DNA from: Candidatus Saganbacteria bacterium
Lineage (GTDB): Bacteria > Margulisbacteria > WOR-1 > O2-12-FULL-45-9 > XYB2-FULL-48-7
Length of the DNA: 13,784 nucleotides
Assembly: GCA_020051815.1 (NCBI GenBank)
Contig: JAGVQF010000178.1
Location: 1 to 13,784, forward strand
Direction: 5' to 3'
Part shown: positions 1 through 7,857 of the stretch, in pieces
How positions within the stretch are numbered: the first letter of the stretch is position 1
How the letters are laid out: the number at the start of each line of letters is the position of its first letter
The notes under the pieces: generated by a model
The model's database searches: none
Seen by the model: the letters and a program-made list of their open reading frames with translations, nothing else
What the model was told of the DNA's origin: nothing
Program-made: the position numbers and the translations under genes

Positions 1-31
1 GCTGCACGCCGCCGCTAGGATAGCAAGATCT

Positions 32-1516
32 ATGGAAAAGACCCAGGATGTGGAAAACTTCATCCTCGCGCTCCGGAAGCACCCGGACATCTTGAAATGC
101 TCCATCTCGCTGCTTCGCAGCAAAGCGGATCCCTTATACTTCCCTGAAAAACTGGGGGGCGCCGACCAGGATCGTGAGATCGAGAAAATGATTTCCCTGC
201 TTGACGCGGAAAAGCCGGAGGAAGCGGAGATCCTCCGTTTTTTCTTGCGGTTTGTGCAAGCGGTTAAAAAAACTGATTATTTTGATACCAACCGGTTGAG
301 AGAACTTTTCAGTTTCGTCCTGGACATTTCCCTGCTTGGCGAATACACTTCAGTCCCCAAGGATCAGGATTATCTGCCTTCGGAAGTCGTCTGCGTCTAC
401 AAACCAAGGGGGGGGCTGAGCATTGTCCCCATTTATCCGGACGAAAAACGATTGTCCGGCGAACGCTATGCTCATCCATCAGATGCCAGCCGCATGCAAG
501 ACCCCCTGTTGCTTGCGGTGCTGAAAACACAGGCACCGATCTTCCGGGAAAATTTCATGAAGCAAGCGGGGCAAATCCTTTCAATCACCGCCCCAGACAA
601 TCACACCCTGGCGCTCCTGAGAGGGATCCGCTTTGTCAAAGATGACGGCAAAAGTTTTGACCTGCAAAACCTGCACAGCGACAGTTATTTTTCTCTCGCC
701 GCAAGAGCTCTTTTTGCTCCCACCGTCAATGATGGGCTGCCTCATGAAGAAGAGCTCTATCTTTACGATATCGCTCGTCGGTTTCAGAGGCGCCCCGAAG
801 ACATAAATGCCGTTAGGGTTTCATTTTTGGGAAGAGGCGTTTTTAAAAATGTTGCCCACGTAACCGTTAATGAACCGGAAAAACCAAAAAGCTTCCAGTT
901 TTGCATCGGGATCGAACTTCCGGAAAGAGCCCAACAGGGCAGTCGCATGTGCGAAGAAGAATTTGCCGCGCTCAGAGATTTCAGCGGCCAGAGCGACCTT
1001 ATCCCCGCCCCTTACGGTTTCATCAAACTGGAAACGGCCGCCTTAAGGCAGAGTGTGATTTTCCGGGAATTTTTAGCGGGGTCGGACGCCATGCGCTATT
1101 TCAATAAGCTGGTAAAACCACTTAAAAAAGAAAGGTTTTTCAAGACAATTGGGAGCGCTTTGGGCAAGCTTTATGCGGCCACAGGAATGGGCTCCGCCGA
1201 CTACAAACTTGAAAACATCATCTTTCTATCTCCCCGGGGGCGGTTTTGCGACATCGCCCCTTTTACGGATGACCTAGGCGAAGTAAGGCAAGGGTTTAAA
1301 CAGATCGTAAATCAAGTCCCGCTTCAATTTGTTCCGCACTTCCTATCGGGCATAAGTGAGATTGGAAAAGAAGGCGTTGAATTCATGGCAAGGATAAGAT
1401 TCAACCTGTTGGTTGACCGCAATGATGGCTGGATGGCCGATTCCGTTTTGAAACATTTGGACAACTTTGCCCAGTCGCTCGGAAAAGATCCTGACCAATT
1501 CTATGAACTAATTTGA
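32..1516 (+). CDS. Unknown protein with C-terminal kinase-like fold (degenerate protein kinase/APH type)
   Basis: A 494-residue protein that I do not recognise as a named family. Residues 1-260 match nothing I know. From about 260 on it reads like a protein-kinase/aminoglycoside-phosphotransferase fold: a glycine loop LGRGVFKN (266-273), a possible alpha-C acidic stretch EEE (308-310), a hinge-like FREFL (345-349), a catalytic-loop match ADYKLENII (389-397, compare RDLKPENIL of kinases) and a DFG-like CDIAPF (406-411). The beta-3 lysine seems absent: the VAVK position reads IGIE (292-295). No signal peptide or membrane segment is visible. The start is ATG with AGGA 11 nt upstream. The frame is open to the window edge, so an upstream start is possible, although stops in the other two frames (TAG at 16-18 and 21-23) could end a preceding gene. 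A kinase-like fold is an inference; substrate and activity are unknown. Confidence 0.7.
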   Translation: MEKTQDVENFILALRKHPDILKCSISLLRSKADPLYFPEKLGGADQDREIEKMISLLDAEKPEEAEILRFFLRFVQAVKKTDYFDTNRLRELFSFVLDISLLGEYTSVPKDQDYLPSEVVCVYKPRGGLSIVPIYPDEKRLSGERYAHPSDASRMQDPLLLAVLKTQAPIFRENFMKQAGQILSITAPDNHTLALLRGIRFVKDDGKSFDLQNLHSDSYFSLAARALFAPTVNDGLPHEEELYLYDIARRFQRRPEDINAVRVSFLGRGVFKNVAHVTVNEPEKPKSFQFCIGIELPERAQQGSRMCEEEFAALRDFSGQSDLIPAPYGFIKLETAALRQSVIFREFLAGSDAMRYFNKLVKPLKKERFFKTIGSALGKLYAATGMGSADYKLENIIFLSPRGRFCDIAPFTDDLGEVRQGFKQIVNQVPLQFVPHFLSGISEIGKEGVEFMARIRFNLLVDRNDGWMADSVLKHLDNFAQSLGKDPDQFYELI

Positions 1517-1551
1517 GCTCAAGCAGTCCTGCCCCGCGCATCAATTTTTGG

Positions 1552-1565
1552 GTTGAAATTTCAAC
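1552..1565. promoter_or_regulatory. 14-bp perfect palindrome upstream of histidine kinase gene
   Basis: The sequence GTTGAAATTTCAAC is a perfect inverted repeat in the 71-bp gap between the kinase-like gene and the histidine kinase gene, 22 bp before the latter's ATG. It has no loop, so it looks more like a dimeric DNA-binding site than a terminator (no GC-rich stem, no following U-tract). Assignment as an operator is an inference only. Confidence 0.3.
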
Positions 1566-1587
1566 TGCCGGCGGCCGATAAAGGGAT

Positions 1588-3441
1588 ATGCCAAGCGCGG
1601 TTAGATCAAAAATGTCAAATATGTCGACTCGTCATCTCGGCGGCTGGTGGAAGTTTAAGCGGGAAGTGCCGAGGACAACGCCCGGCGTCGTCGGCTTCTT
1701 AAAACACCAGTTAACCGCCCTCAAAGCTGACTACTACCTGACCAATCTCGATCTCGCCAATCATTTCTTCGGCCGGGCCCGCCGAACGGCTGTCAAGCTG
1801 GAGCATGACCTGACAACCCACGCCGCAGCGGAACTTTTTGTCTTTTCCAATATGGCAAAAGCGCTGGAAGTTTTTAACCATCATCTGCGCAACGATCTCG
1901 GCATCATCATCGGTTATTTTCAGAGCTTGGCCGATCATCCGGAGCGAGCGCAAGATCGCGTCTGGGTCGGGACCATGTTCGAGGGGATCAACCTAAAGAC
2001 CAAACGGATGATGGAGCATTTGCTTTTACTCGAAAGCGCCGTCAACTATCTGGCCCAGGACAAAATCGACCGCAAAGGGCTTGGACTGGTCTTCAGCGAA
2101 TTCTTAGGAATGTTGGAGCGCTACAAGGCGACAGATATTGAGCAGGAATTATCCAAGATCAACTCCGCCCTTTTCCTGAAGCAATCGCCGCTCATCGAAC
2201 TCCTCTCCGAGACAATCGCCGGTTTCTTGCGGGCGACTGATGAAAGCCAAGTTTATGAACTGCTGGCCGACGCGTTTAACCAGATATTTAAAGCGCCGAC
2301 GCTCCGGATATTTGAAAGAAATGTCGATGAGACGGGCGCGAAACAGAAGCGGCTGGTGCTTGAGCGCTCGAACGGCGAACTCTCCCCCTCACCTTTCAGC
2401 GACTGGCAGAAGATCGCGGCCGATTCGGGATCAGCCAAACTCGACGCCGCCGAAGACATTTTCATCTATTCCTACTTCAAAGAAAGACCGGCTGATTTTA
2501 ATGAGATGATCGCCCGCTATCAGGATGTAGAGCCGGAAAAGCTTAAGCTCGTTTTCTACAAACTCTCAAATGGCGATATCCATCAGCCGTTCGCGGAAAT
2601 GTGGGAGTTGTACACCAAAGATTTTTCCGAAAACGACCTGCAGGTCAAAAAACTGGTCGTTCAGCTGGCCTCGATGAGCATCAAGCGCATCCGCGAAGAG
2701 ACAAAATTAAGCGAACTCGCAGACCAATTGGCCCGCCAGTCATTCGAAGCGCGGCTGGTCCTTATCTACGCGCTACATGAGGAAGCAATAAGAAAAATGG
2801 TGCCTATCATAGGTTATCTCGACTTGATAAACAGACAGATGTCAATTGGGACTCCGGAAAGCATAGCGCGCATAAATAGTTATCTTGACATTATTATGAC
2901 CGAATCTAAACTTATGTCTGCTCAACTCCGCAGTTGGCTCATGGATGCAGAAAAAGGCACATTAAAGATCAATTTAGCACTTACCAATGTCAACCTGGCC
3001 GATGAAATTAGCAAAGTTCTAGAAGCGCACAAAAAGTTGATCGATGATGAGGCTAGACTCGATGACATTAAAATTACTGTCAACGCTCCTGCGGTCATTT
3101 TAGCCCTTTGCGATCGGCGCCTGGCCACCGATGTCATTCGCGAACTGTTTAATAACGCGCTCAAATATTCGGAAAAACCCAGACGCGTTAATATCTCGCT
3201 CGAGAAACAATCCGATGGTAATGTCCTTTTTTCGATCTCCAACCCTGCAAAAGTCAGAGATAACGAACTTGAAGAGATTTTTACCGGCCGGGCTGATCCT
3301 AGCCGTCCCGACAGTTCGGGCGGCGGCCTTTTCACCGCGCGTCCCCTTATCGAAAAAATGGGGGGCAAAATGTGGACCGAGAAGTCAGGCGACTGGCTGG
3401 TGATCAAGTTTACCCTACCGATCGGGCAGGACCTTAGCTGA
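1588..3441 (+). CDS. Histidine kinase with GAF-like domain and two DHp-like helical hairpins
   Basis: A 617-residue predicted cytoplasmic sensor kinase with no membrane segments. Order: an N-terminal helical part; a DHp-like hairpin with an H-box-like HHLRNDL (98-104); a middle region of about 205-370 that looks like a GAF-type sensor flanked by helices; a second DHp-like hairpin around HEEAIRKM (397-404); and a HATPase_c domain with N-box [11 protein letters not shown] (518-528) and G2-like GGGLF (578-582). The G1 box is degraded: the segment 549-556 lacks DxGxG. Both DHp-like segments end in IIGY, exactly 300 residues apart, suggesting an internal duplication. No receiver domain or adjacent response regulator is visible. 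The start is uncertain: AAGGG lies very close to the ATG at 1588, and ATGs at 1612 and 1621 are alternatives. The 3' end overlaps convergent aspS by 8 bp. The histidine kinase call is confident, the ligand unknown. Confidence 0.8.
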   Translation: MPSAVRSKMSNMSTRHLGGWWKFKREVPRTTPGVVGFLKHQLTALKADYYLTNLDLANHFFGRARRTAVKLEHDLTTHAAAELFVFSNMAKALEVFNHHLRNDLGIIIGYFQSLADHPERAQDRVWVGTMFEGINLKTKRMMEHLLLLESAVNYLAQDKIDRKGLGLVFSEFLGMLERYKATDIEQELSKINSALFLKQSPLIELLSETIAGFLRATDESQVYELLADAFNQIFKAPTLRIFERNVDETGAKQKRLVLERSNGELSPSPFSDWQKIAADSGSAKLDAAEDIFIYSYFKERPADFNEMIARYQDVEPEKLKLVFYKLSNGDIHQPFAEMWELYTKDFSENDLQVKKLVVQLASMSIKRIREETKLSELADQLARQSFEARLVLIYALHEEAIRKMVPIIGYLDLINRQMSIGTPESIARINSYLDIIMTESKLMSAQLRSWLMDAEKGTLKINLALTNVNLADEISKVLEAHKKLIDDEARLDDIKITVNAPAVILALCDRRLATDVIRELFNNALKYSEKPRRVNISLEKQSDGNVLFSISNPAKVRDNELEEIFTGRADPSRPDSSGGGLFTARPLIEKMGGKMWTEKSGDWLVIKFTLPIGQDLS

Positions 3442-5218
3442 TTGATCTGATATTCAACTCTTTCAACTGCCCCGGGCTGACTTCGTCCGGCGCACCCGAA
3501 AGCGGGCAAAGCGCCGCCTGCGTTTTGGGAAAAGCGATCACGTCGCGGATCGAGTCCATCCCCGCCAGGAGCATGACCAACCGGTCCATACCCAGAGCGA
3601 TCCCGCCGTGCGGCGGCGCGCCGTATTCTAACGCTTCCAGAAAAAAGCCAAATCTTGACTTCGTCTCCTGCTCGCTCAAGCTCAAGAGTTTGAATATTTT
3701 CGCCTGGATGTCGGGCCGGTGGATCCTGATCGAGCCGCCGCCGATCTCGGTGCCGTTCAGGATAAAATCATAGGCCTGCGCCTTGAGCGAGGCGGGATCT
3801 TTTAAAAATCTTTCTTCAATATCGTCCCAACTGCCATGCGGCGCCGTAAAGGGATGGTGGTTTGAGACCCAGCGTTTTTCGTTCTCACTGTATTCAAAAA
3901 GCGGGAAATCGGTCACCCAGAGGAAATGGAAACTGTTCTTGTCGATCAGATCGAGTTTTTTGCCCAGTTCAAGCCGCAGGGCGCCCAGCACCTGGTGGAC
4001 GACCTTGGGCTTGTCGGCGGCAAAGATGAGGACGTCGCCCGTCTCGCCCCTCATTCGCTCAACGATGGCGTTGATCTCTTCGGGCTTAAAGAATTTGATG
4101 ATCGGCGACTTGAGCCCTGACGCCGAGATGGCGATCCAGGCCATTCCCTTTGCCCCTAACGCCTTCGCCTGCTCCTCCAGCTTGTCGAGATCGGTGCGGG
4201 AGAACTTCTCTCCCCCTTTGACGTTTATCCCTTTGACCATCGGGGCGTCGCGAAAGACCTTGAACTCCACATTCTTCATCAGATCGGTCAGGTCGACGAG
4301 CTCGAGCCCAAAGCGCGTATCGGGCTTGTCGGAACCAAAACGGCTCATTGCCTCTTCCCAGGTCAGCCGCGGAAAAGGCAGAGAAATTTTGGGGATCGTC
4401 TTGCCGCGATACTGGTCAATATCTTTTTCGATCGCGTCAAGCGAGTGCTTCATCATGCTCTCGACCAGGCCGATAACGTCGGTTTCTTCAACGAAGGACA
4501 GCTCGATATCAAGCTGGGTGAACTCCGGCTGGCGGTCGGCGCGCAGGTCCTCGTCGCGGAAACAGCGCACCACTTGGAAATATTTTTCCAGGCCGGCGAT
4601 CATTAAAATTTGCTTGAAAAGTTGCGGCGACTGCGGCAGGGCGTAGAACTTGCCCGGGTTGACGCGGCTGGGGACCAGGTAATCGCGCGCCCCCTCCGGC
4701 GTCGACTTGGTCAGGAACGGCGTTTCGATCTCGAGAAAGCCGTCATTGTCGAGATAATCGGCCATCGACTTCGTCACCTTGTGGCGCAGAATAAGATTTT
4801 CCCTCATCTTGTCCTTGCGTAGGTCGATGTAGCGGTATTTGAGGCGAACCATCTCGTCGGGCTCGGTGCGGGCGTCGGCCACCTCGATCGGTGGTGTCTT
4901 GGCGGCGTTTAAGATCTCGAGCGCATCGCCTGTGATCTCGATCTCGCCGGTCGGCATTTCTTTGTTGATGGTTTCTGGCGAGCGCCGGACGACCTTGCCT
5001 TTGACGGCGATAACGTATTCGATGCGCAGCTGCGAAGCCTGGATGTGGAGATCGACGTTTTTACTCGAGAAAACGATCTGGACGAGGCCGGAGCGGTCAC
5101 GCAGGTCGATGAAGATCAGCCCGCCGTGGTCGCGCCGGCGGTGGACCCAGCCGTTGAGGATTACCGCCTGATCGACCTCTTTGGCCCGTATTTCGCCACA
5201 TTTATGCGTCCGTTTCAT
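3434..5218 (-). CDS. aspS: Aspartyl-tRNA synthetase (bacterial type, possibly non-discriminating)
   Basis: A 594-residue class II synthetase that charges tRNA with aspartate in the cytoplasm. Domains in order: OB-fold anticodon binding (about 1-105, [11 protein letters not shown] at 23-33), catalytic core with motif 2 (FRDED 220-224 followed by [11 protein letters not shown] at 229-239), a bacterial GAD insertion (about 285-420), and motif 3 GIALGMDRL (539-547). Length is typical of bacterial AspRS. Residue 31 is His, as in the non-discriminating AspRS of Pseudomonas aeruginosa, where discriminating enzymes such as E. coli's have Leu. It may therefore also charge tRNA-Asn for GatCAB amidation (inference). 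The start is the ATG at 5218, because family homology begins there and an extended -10 box sits 10 nt upstream; an in-frame extension back to 5272 would run through that promoter and into thrC. No Shine-Dalgarno is seen. Confidence 0.97.
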   Translation of the reverse strand: MKRTHKCGEIRAKEVDQAVILNGWVHRRRDHGGLIFIDLRDRSGLVQIVFSSKNVDLHIQASQLRIEYVIAVKGKVVRRSPETINKEMPTGEIEITGDALEILNAAKTPPIEVADARTEPDEMVRLKYRYIDLRKDKMRENLILRHKVTKSMADYLDNDGFLEIETPFLTKSTPEGARDYLVPSRVNPGKFYALPQSPQLFKQILMIAGLEKYFQVVRCFRDEDLRADRQPEFTQLDIELSFVEETDVIGLVESMMKHSLDAIEKDIDQYRGKTIPKISLPFPRLTWEEAMSRFGSDKPDTRFGLELVDLTDLMKNVEFKVFRDAPMVKGINVKGGEKFSRTDLDKLEEQAKALGAKGMAWIAISASGLKSPIIKFFKPEEINAIVERMRGETGDVLIFAADKPKVVHQVLGALRLELGKKLDLIDKNSFHFLWVTDFPLFEYSENEKRWVSNHHPFTAPHGSWDDIEERFLKDPASLKAQAYDFILNGTEIGGGSIRIHRPDIQAKIFKLLSLSEQETKSRFGFFLEALEYGAPPHGGIALGMDRLVMLLAGMDSIRDVIAFPKTQAALCPLSGAPDEVSPGQLKELNIRSIS

Positions 5219-5222
5219 TATG

Positions 5223-5252
5223 TTCGAAATTATAACACGCGCGTGATATAAT
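5223..5252 (+). promoter_or_regulatory. thrC promoter (extended -10, leaderless)
   Basis: A consensus extended -10 TGATATAAT occupies 5244-5252, with only a weak -35 candidate (TTCGAA, 5223-5228, 18-bp spacer). The expected start near 5259 is 2 nt before the thrC ATG at 5261, and no Shine-Dalgarno fits. Together with the aspS -10 it forms a near-palindrome centred on CACGCGCGTG (5236-5245). Confidence 0.7.
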
Positions 5253-5257
5253 ACAAA
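5229..5257 (-). promoter_or_regulatory. aspS promoter (extended -10, leaderless)
   Basis: On the minus strand an extended -10 TGTTATAAT occupies 5237-5229. A weak -35, TTTGTA (5257-5252), lies 17 bp upstream. Transcription expected about 7 nt after the -10 would start near 5222, leaving about 4 nt before the ATG at 5218. It overlaps the thrC promoter on the other strand. The motif is seen directly; the start site is inferred. Confidence 0.7.
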
Positions 5258-5260
5258 CCC

Positions 5261-6310
5261 ATGCGCTGGCAAGGAATAATAGAAGAATATCGCGATTATT
5301 TGCCGGTCACCGACGACACGCCCGTCGTCTCGTTCGGCGAAGGCAACACTCCTCTTATTCTCTCAAACTACATCTCAAACCTGACCGGCTGCAAAGTTTA
5401 TCTTAAATACGAAGGGATGAACCCGACCGGCTCGTTCAAGGACCGCGGCATGACGCTCGCCATCAGCAAGGCCAAAGAGAATAATTCTAAAGCTGTCGTC
5501 TGCGCCTCGACCGGCAACACCTCGGCTTCCGCCGCCGCCTATGCTATCCGCGCGGGGCTCGAATGCATTGTCATCATTCCCAAGGGGAAGATCGCGCTGG
5601 GCAAACTCTCGCAGGCGATCATGCACGGGGCAAAAGTTTTTGAGGTCGACGGCAATTTTGACCAGGCGCTCACGCTGGTGCGCGAGTTAGGCGATAAATA
5701 TCCGATCGAGATCGTCAATTCGATCAACCCGTTCCGCATCGAAGGCCAAAAGACCGGCGCGTTTGAGGTTTGCGACCAGCTGGGGGCTGTGCCCGACTTT
5801 CACGCCATCCCCGTCGGCAACGCCGGCAACATCACCGCCTACTGGAAGGGCTACAAAGAATATTTCGCGGCCAAGAAGATCTCCACCCTGCCCAAGATGA
5901 TCGGCTTCCAGGCCGAGGGGGCCGCCCCGATCGTGCGCGGGCACAAGATCGAGAACCCCGAAACGCTCGCCACCGCCATCCGCATTGGCAATCCCGCCAG
6001 CTGGAAGGGAGCCGAGGCCGCGGCGGAGGAATCGGGTGGCTCGATCTCTATCGTGACCGACGGCGAGATCGTCGACGCTTACAAGATCATCGCGCAAAAA
6101 GAAGGGATCTTCTGCGAACCGGCCTCGGCCGCCTCGGTGGCCGGGCTGATCAAGCAGGTCAAGGCCGGCACGGTTCCCGAGGGCTCGACCGTTATTTGTG
6201 TCCTGACCGGCCACGGCTTGAAGGATCCCGACAATGCCATCCTCTTCGGCGCCAAACCGACTTTTATCCCCTGCAAACTGGAAGATGTTGTCAAGCGTCT
6301 CGGTTATTAA
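5261..6310 (+). CDS. thrC: Threonine synthase (PLP-dependent)
   Basis: A 349-residue fold-type II PLP enzyme that converts O-phospho-L-homoserine to threonine plus phosphate, the last step of threonine synthesis. Seen: the Schiff-base lysine K60 in GSFKDRG (57-63), the asparagine-containing substrate/cofactor loop STGNTSAS (83-90), the phosphate-binding loop PVGNAGN (184-190), and a C-terminal GHGLKDPD (317-324). The length fits the short, monofunctional ThrC class rather than the longer E. coli type. The protein begins close to its promoter: the -10 ends 8 nt before the ATG and there is no ribosome binding site, so a leaderless mRNA is likely. The 3' end overlaps the next gene by 26 bp, so the two are probably co-transcribed and translationally coupled. 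Cysteate or other related synthase activities are possible for this fold, but the motifs favour ThrC. Confidence 0.95.
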   Translation: MRWQGIIEEYRDYLPVTDDTPVVSFGEGNTPLILSNYISNLTGCKVYLKYEGMNPTGSFKDRGMTLAISKAKENNSKAVVCASTGNTSASAAAYAIRAGLECIVIIPKGKIALGKLSQAIMHGAKVFEVDGNFDQALTLVRELGDKYPIEIVNSINPFRIEGQKTGAFEVCDQLGAVPDFHAIPVGNAGNITAYWKGYKEYFAAKKISTLPKMIGFQAEGAAPIVRGHKIENPETLATAIRIGNPASWKGAEAAAEESGGSISIVTDGEIVDAYKIIAQKEGIFCEPASAASVAGLIKQVKAGTVPEGSTVICVLTGHGLKDPDNAILFGAKPTFIPCKLEDVVKRLGY

Positions 6311-7436
6311 GTGCGATAGTTACAACCAGGAAGCCATCGAAGCGGCCATTCGTCAATCTCTTGATAACCTCGGCGGCATCGAACAATTTATTAAGCCCGG
6401 CGACAAGGTCCTGATCAAGCCAAACGCGCTGATGGGCGCCTCGCCCAAGCTGGCCGTCACCACCCACCCTTCTGTAATCGCGTCGATCGTCAAGGCGGTT
6501 GTGAAGTGCGGTGGGACGCCTTTAGTCGGCGACAGCCCGGGCAACGCCTACTCAAACGTTGAAAAAGCTCTGACCGAAGCGGGCATCAAGCAGGCGGCGG
6601 AGTCAGCCGGCGCCAAGGTCGTCTATTTTCAAAAGCACGGCGTCACCTACGTCCGGAGCCCGAGCGGCAGTAAAAAAATAAAGCGGATCCCGATCGCCAA
6701 CCCGGTCCTTGACGCCAATGTCATTATCAATGTAGCTAAATTAAAGACCCACGGTTTGACGCTCTATACCGGCGCCGTCAAGAATATGTTCGGCGCTGTT
6801 CCCGGTTTTCACAAAGCCCATTTTCACAAAGAGTGTCCCAATGCGGTCGATTTTGCCCAGTCGATCGTCGATGTGTTTGAGATCACAAAACCCAAGCTAA
6901 ATATCATCGACGCGGTCTACGGCATGGAGGGGAATGGCCCCAACGACGGCGAGCCCCGCAAGCTTGGCGTCATCATCGCCTCAACCGACGCCGTGGCGGC
7001 CGACGCGGTCGGCTCATATCTCATCGGCTTCAAGCCGTCGCAGATCGAAACGACCAAGGCGGCTTTTAAGAGAAAGCTGGGCGAAGACCGGCTGGAAGAT
7101 ATTGAGATCATCGGCGCGCAGTTAAATGATGTCCGCCAGGCCGACTGGAAGCATGCCGCCAATTTGAGCAAGTTGATAGAGTGGCTGCCTGAACCGCTTT
7201 ATAAAATGGCCGCAGGCTGGGTCACCGTCAATCCCTCGATCGACCAGTCAAAATGCACCCAGTGCCAGGTTTGCGTCAATAATTGCCCGGTCAAGACCAT
7301 ACATTATGATCGGCACCATAAGAAAGTCCACATCGACCTCAAGGACTGCATCCACTGTTTTTGCTGTCACGAGCTCTGTGAGTTTAAGGCGATCAAGCTT
7401 GAAAAGTCGTGGCTGACGAGGATGCTGAGGATTTGA
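6285..7436 (+). CDS. DUF362 protein with C-terminal 2x[4Fe-4S] ferredoxin domain
   Basis: A 383-residue protein. The N-terminal 290 or so residues match the DUF362 family (KPGDKVLIKPN near 42-52, then a GDSPG motif near 85). The C-terminus is a bacterial ferredoxin domain with two CxxCxxCxxxC motifs: C324/C327/C330/C334 (followed by Pro) and C355/C358/C361/C365, plus an extra Cys at 360. No membrane segment is seen. DUF362-ferredoxin proteins are common in anaerobes and have no settled biochemical role; electron transfer or iron-sulfur-linked redox chemistry is an inference. The start is taken as the ATG at 6285, which begins inside the end of thrC and matches the family's usual N-terminus (V-S-V-I-K-C); TTG at 6288, with GGAAG just upstream, is an alternative. 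The longer in-frame extension to 6234 overlaps thrC and is unlikely. Probably an operon with thrC. Confidence 0.88.
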   Translation: MLSSVSVIKCDSYNQEAIEAAIRQSLDNLGGIEQFIKPGDKVLIKPNALMGASPKLAVTTHPSVIASIVKAVVKCGGTPLVGDSPGNAYSNVEKALTEAGIKQAAESAGAKVVYFQKHGVTYVRSPSGSKKIKRIPIANPVLDANVIINVAKLKTHGLTLYTGAVKNMFGAVPGFHKAHFHKECPNAVDFAQSIVDVFEITKPKLNIIDAVYGMEGNGPNDGEPRKLGVIIASTDAVAADAVGSYLIGFKPSQIETTKAAFKRKLGEDRLEDIEIIGAQLNDVRQADWKHAANLSKLIEWLPEPLYKMAAGWVTVNPSIDQSKCTQCQVCVNNCPVKTIHYDRHHKKVHIDLKDCIHCFCCHELCEFKAIKLEKSWLTRMLRI

Positions 7437-7450
7437 AAAGAAGAAACAAA

Positions 7451-7828
7451 TTATTCCGGCGGCTCCATTAATCGCCTTAAGACCTTGAAAACGGTCGTTA
7501 TTTCGACTTCGTGCTTGCCGTACTTATTCTCCAGTTCTTTTCCCTTTCTGGCCAGCTCCCGATGGCCTGAAAGGAGCTGCCGGAGGCGGACAAATGCTTT
7601 GATGATAATGATATTTACCTGAATCGCCTTCTCGCTTTTGAGCACAGAAGAGAGCATGGCGACGCCCTGCTCGGTAAAGGCGAAAGGCAGATATTTAATG
7701 TTATGCGACCTTGAATGGGCGGCCTCCCTCTCTGTAAGTTGAAACATAAATTCTACCGGGAAGCGTTTAATATTTCTTTTTACCGCTTCATTAAGCCGTT
7801 TTGTGGGGCGCAAAGACCCATTTGTCAA
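7451..7828 (-). pseudogene. ORF6N-domain protein remnant, N-terminally truncated
   Basis: The readable product (125 residues) matches the ORF6N DNA-binding family found in phages and mobile elements: LNEAVKRNIKRFPVEFMFQLT, then YLPFAFTEQGVAMLSSVL, then the helical FVRLRQLL region. Intact members start about 35-40 residues earlier with a conserved segment (an IRGQ-then-LAELYGV-type motif). Here that part is missing: the frame begins from a weak TTG, and upstream there is a stop (minus-strand TAG at 7846-7844). The segment before YLPFAF also seems shortened, and the C-terminus stops at MEPPE where homologs usually run on. It lies between the DUF362 gene and the sdhC promoter, whose -35 overlaps its 5' end. 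Most likely a decaying mobile-element gene; a short functional protein is not excluded. Confidence 0.7.
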
Positions 7829-7850
7829 TCCATCTTGAGATTGCTATAAT
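7822..7850 (+). promoter_or_regulatory. sdhC promoter (near-consensus sigma70, leaderless)
   Basis: TTGTCA (7822-7827, 5 of 6 matches to TTGACA), a 17-bp spacer, and TATAAT (7845-7850) preceded by TGC, giving an extended -10. The predicted start near 7857 is 1 nt from the ATG at 7858, so sdhC should be leaderless or nearly so. This is the strongest promoter match in the window and would drive the sdhCDAB operon. Confidence 0.8.
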
Positions 7851-7857
7851 ATCTGCA

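Noticed and set aside
2922..3509. 195-codon open frame on the minus strand
   Set aside because: It is antisense to the ATPase domain of the histidine kinase gene, which has clear N and G2 boxes. It has no recognisable domain.
3783..4646. 287-codon open frame on the plus strand
   Set aside because: It lies entirely antisense to the catalytic part of aspS, is Ser/Arg-rich and of low complexity, and has no family resemblance. It is a shadow frame.
5219..5272. Longer aspS start giving 18 extra residues
   Set aside because: The extension runs through both -10 boxes and into the thrC start; known AspRS homology begins at the ATG at 5218.
5687..6214. 175-codon open frame on the minus strand
   Set aside because: It is antisense to thrC; the composition (Gly/Arg/Asp-rich) is that of a GC-rich shadow.
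7823..7828. Perfect TTGACA on the minus strand at the start of the ORF6N remnant
   Set aside because: No -10 box is found 16-18 bp downstream on that strand; it is the chance complement of the sdhC -35 region.
7801..7857. Longer sdhC start near 7801
   Set aside because: It would place the -35/-10 pair inside the gene, and the added residues do not match the family.
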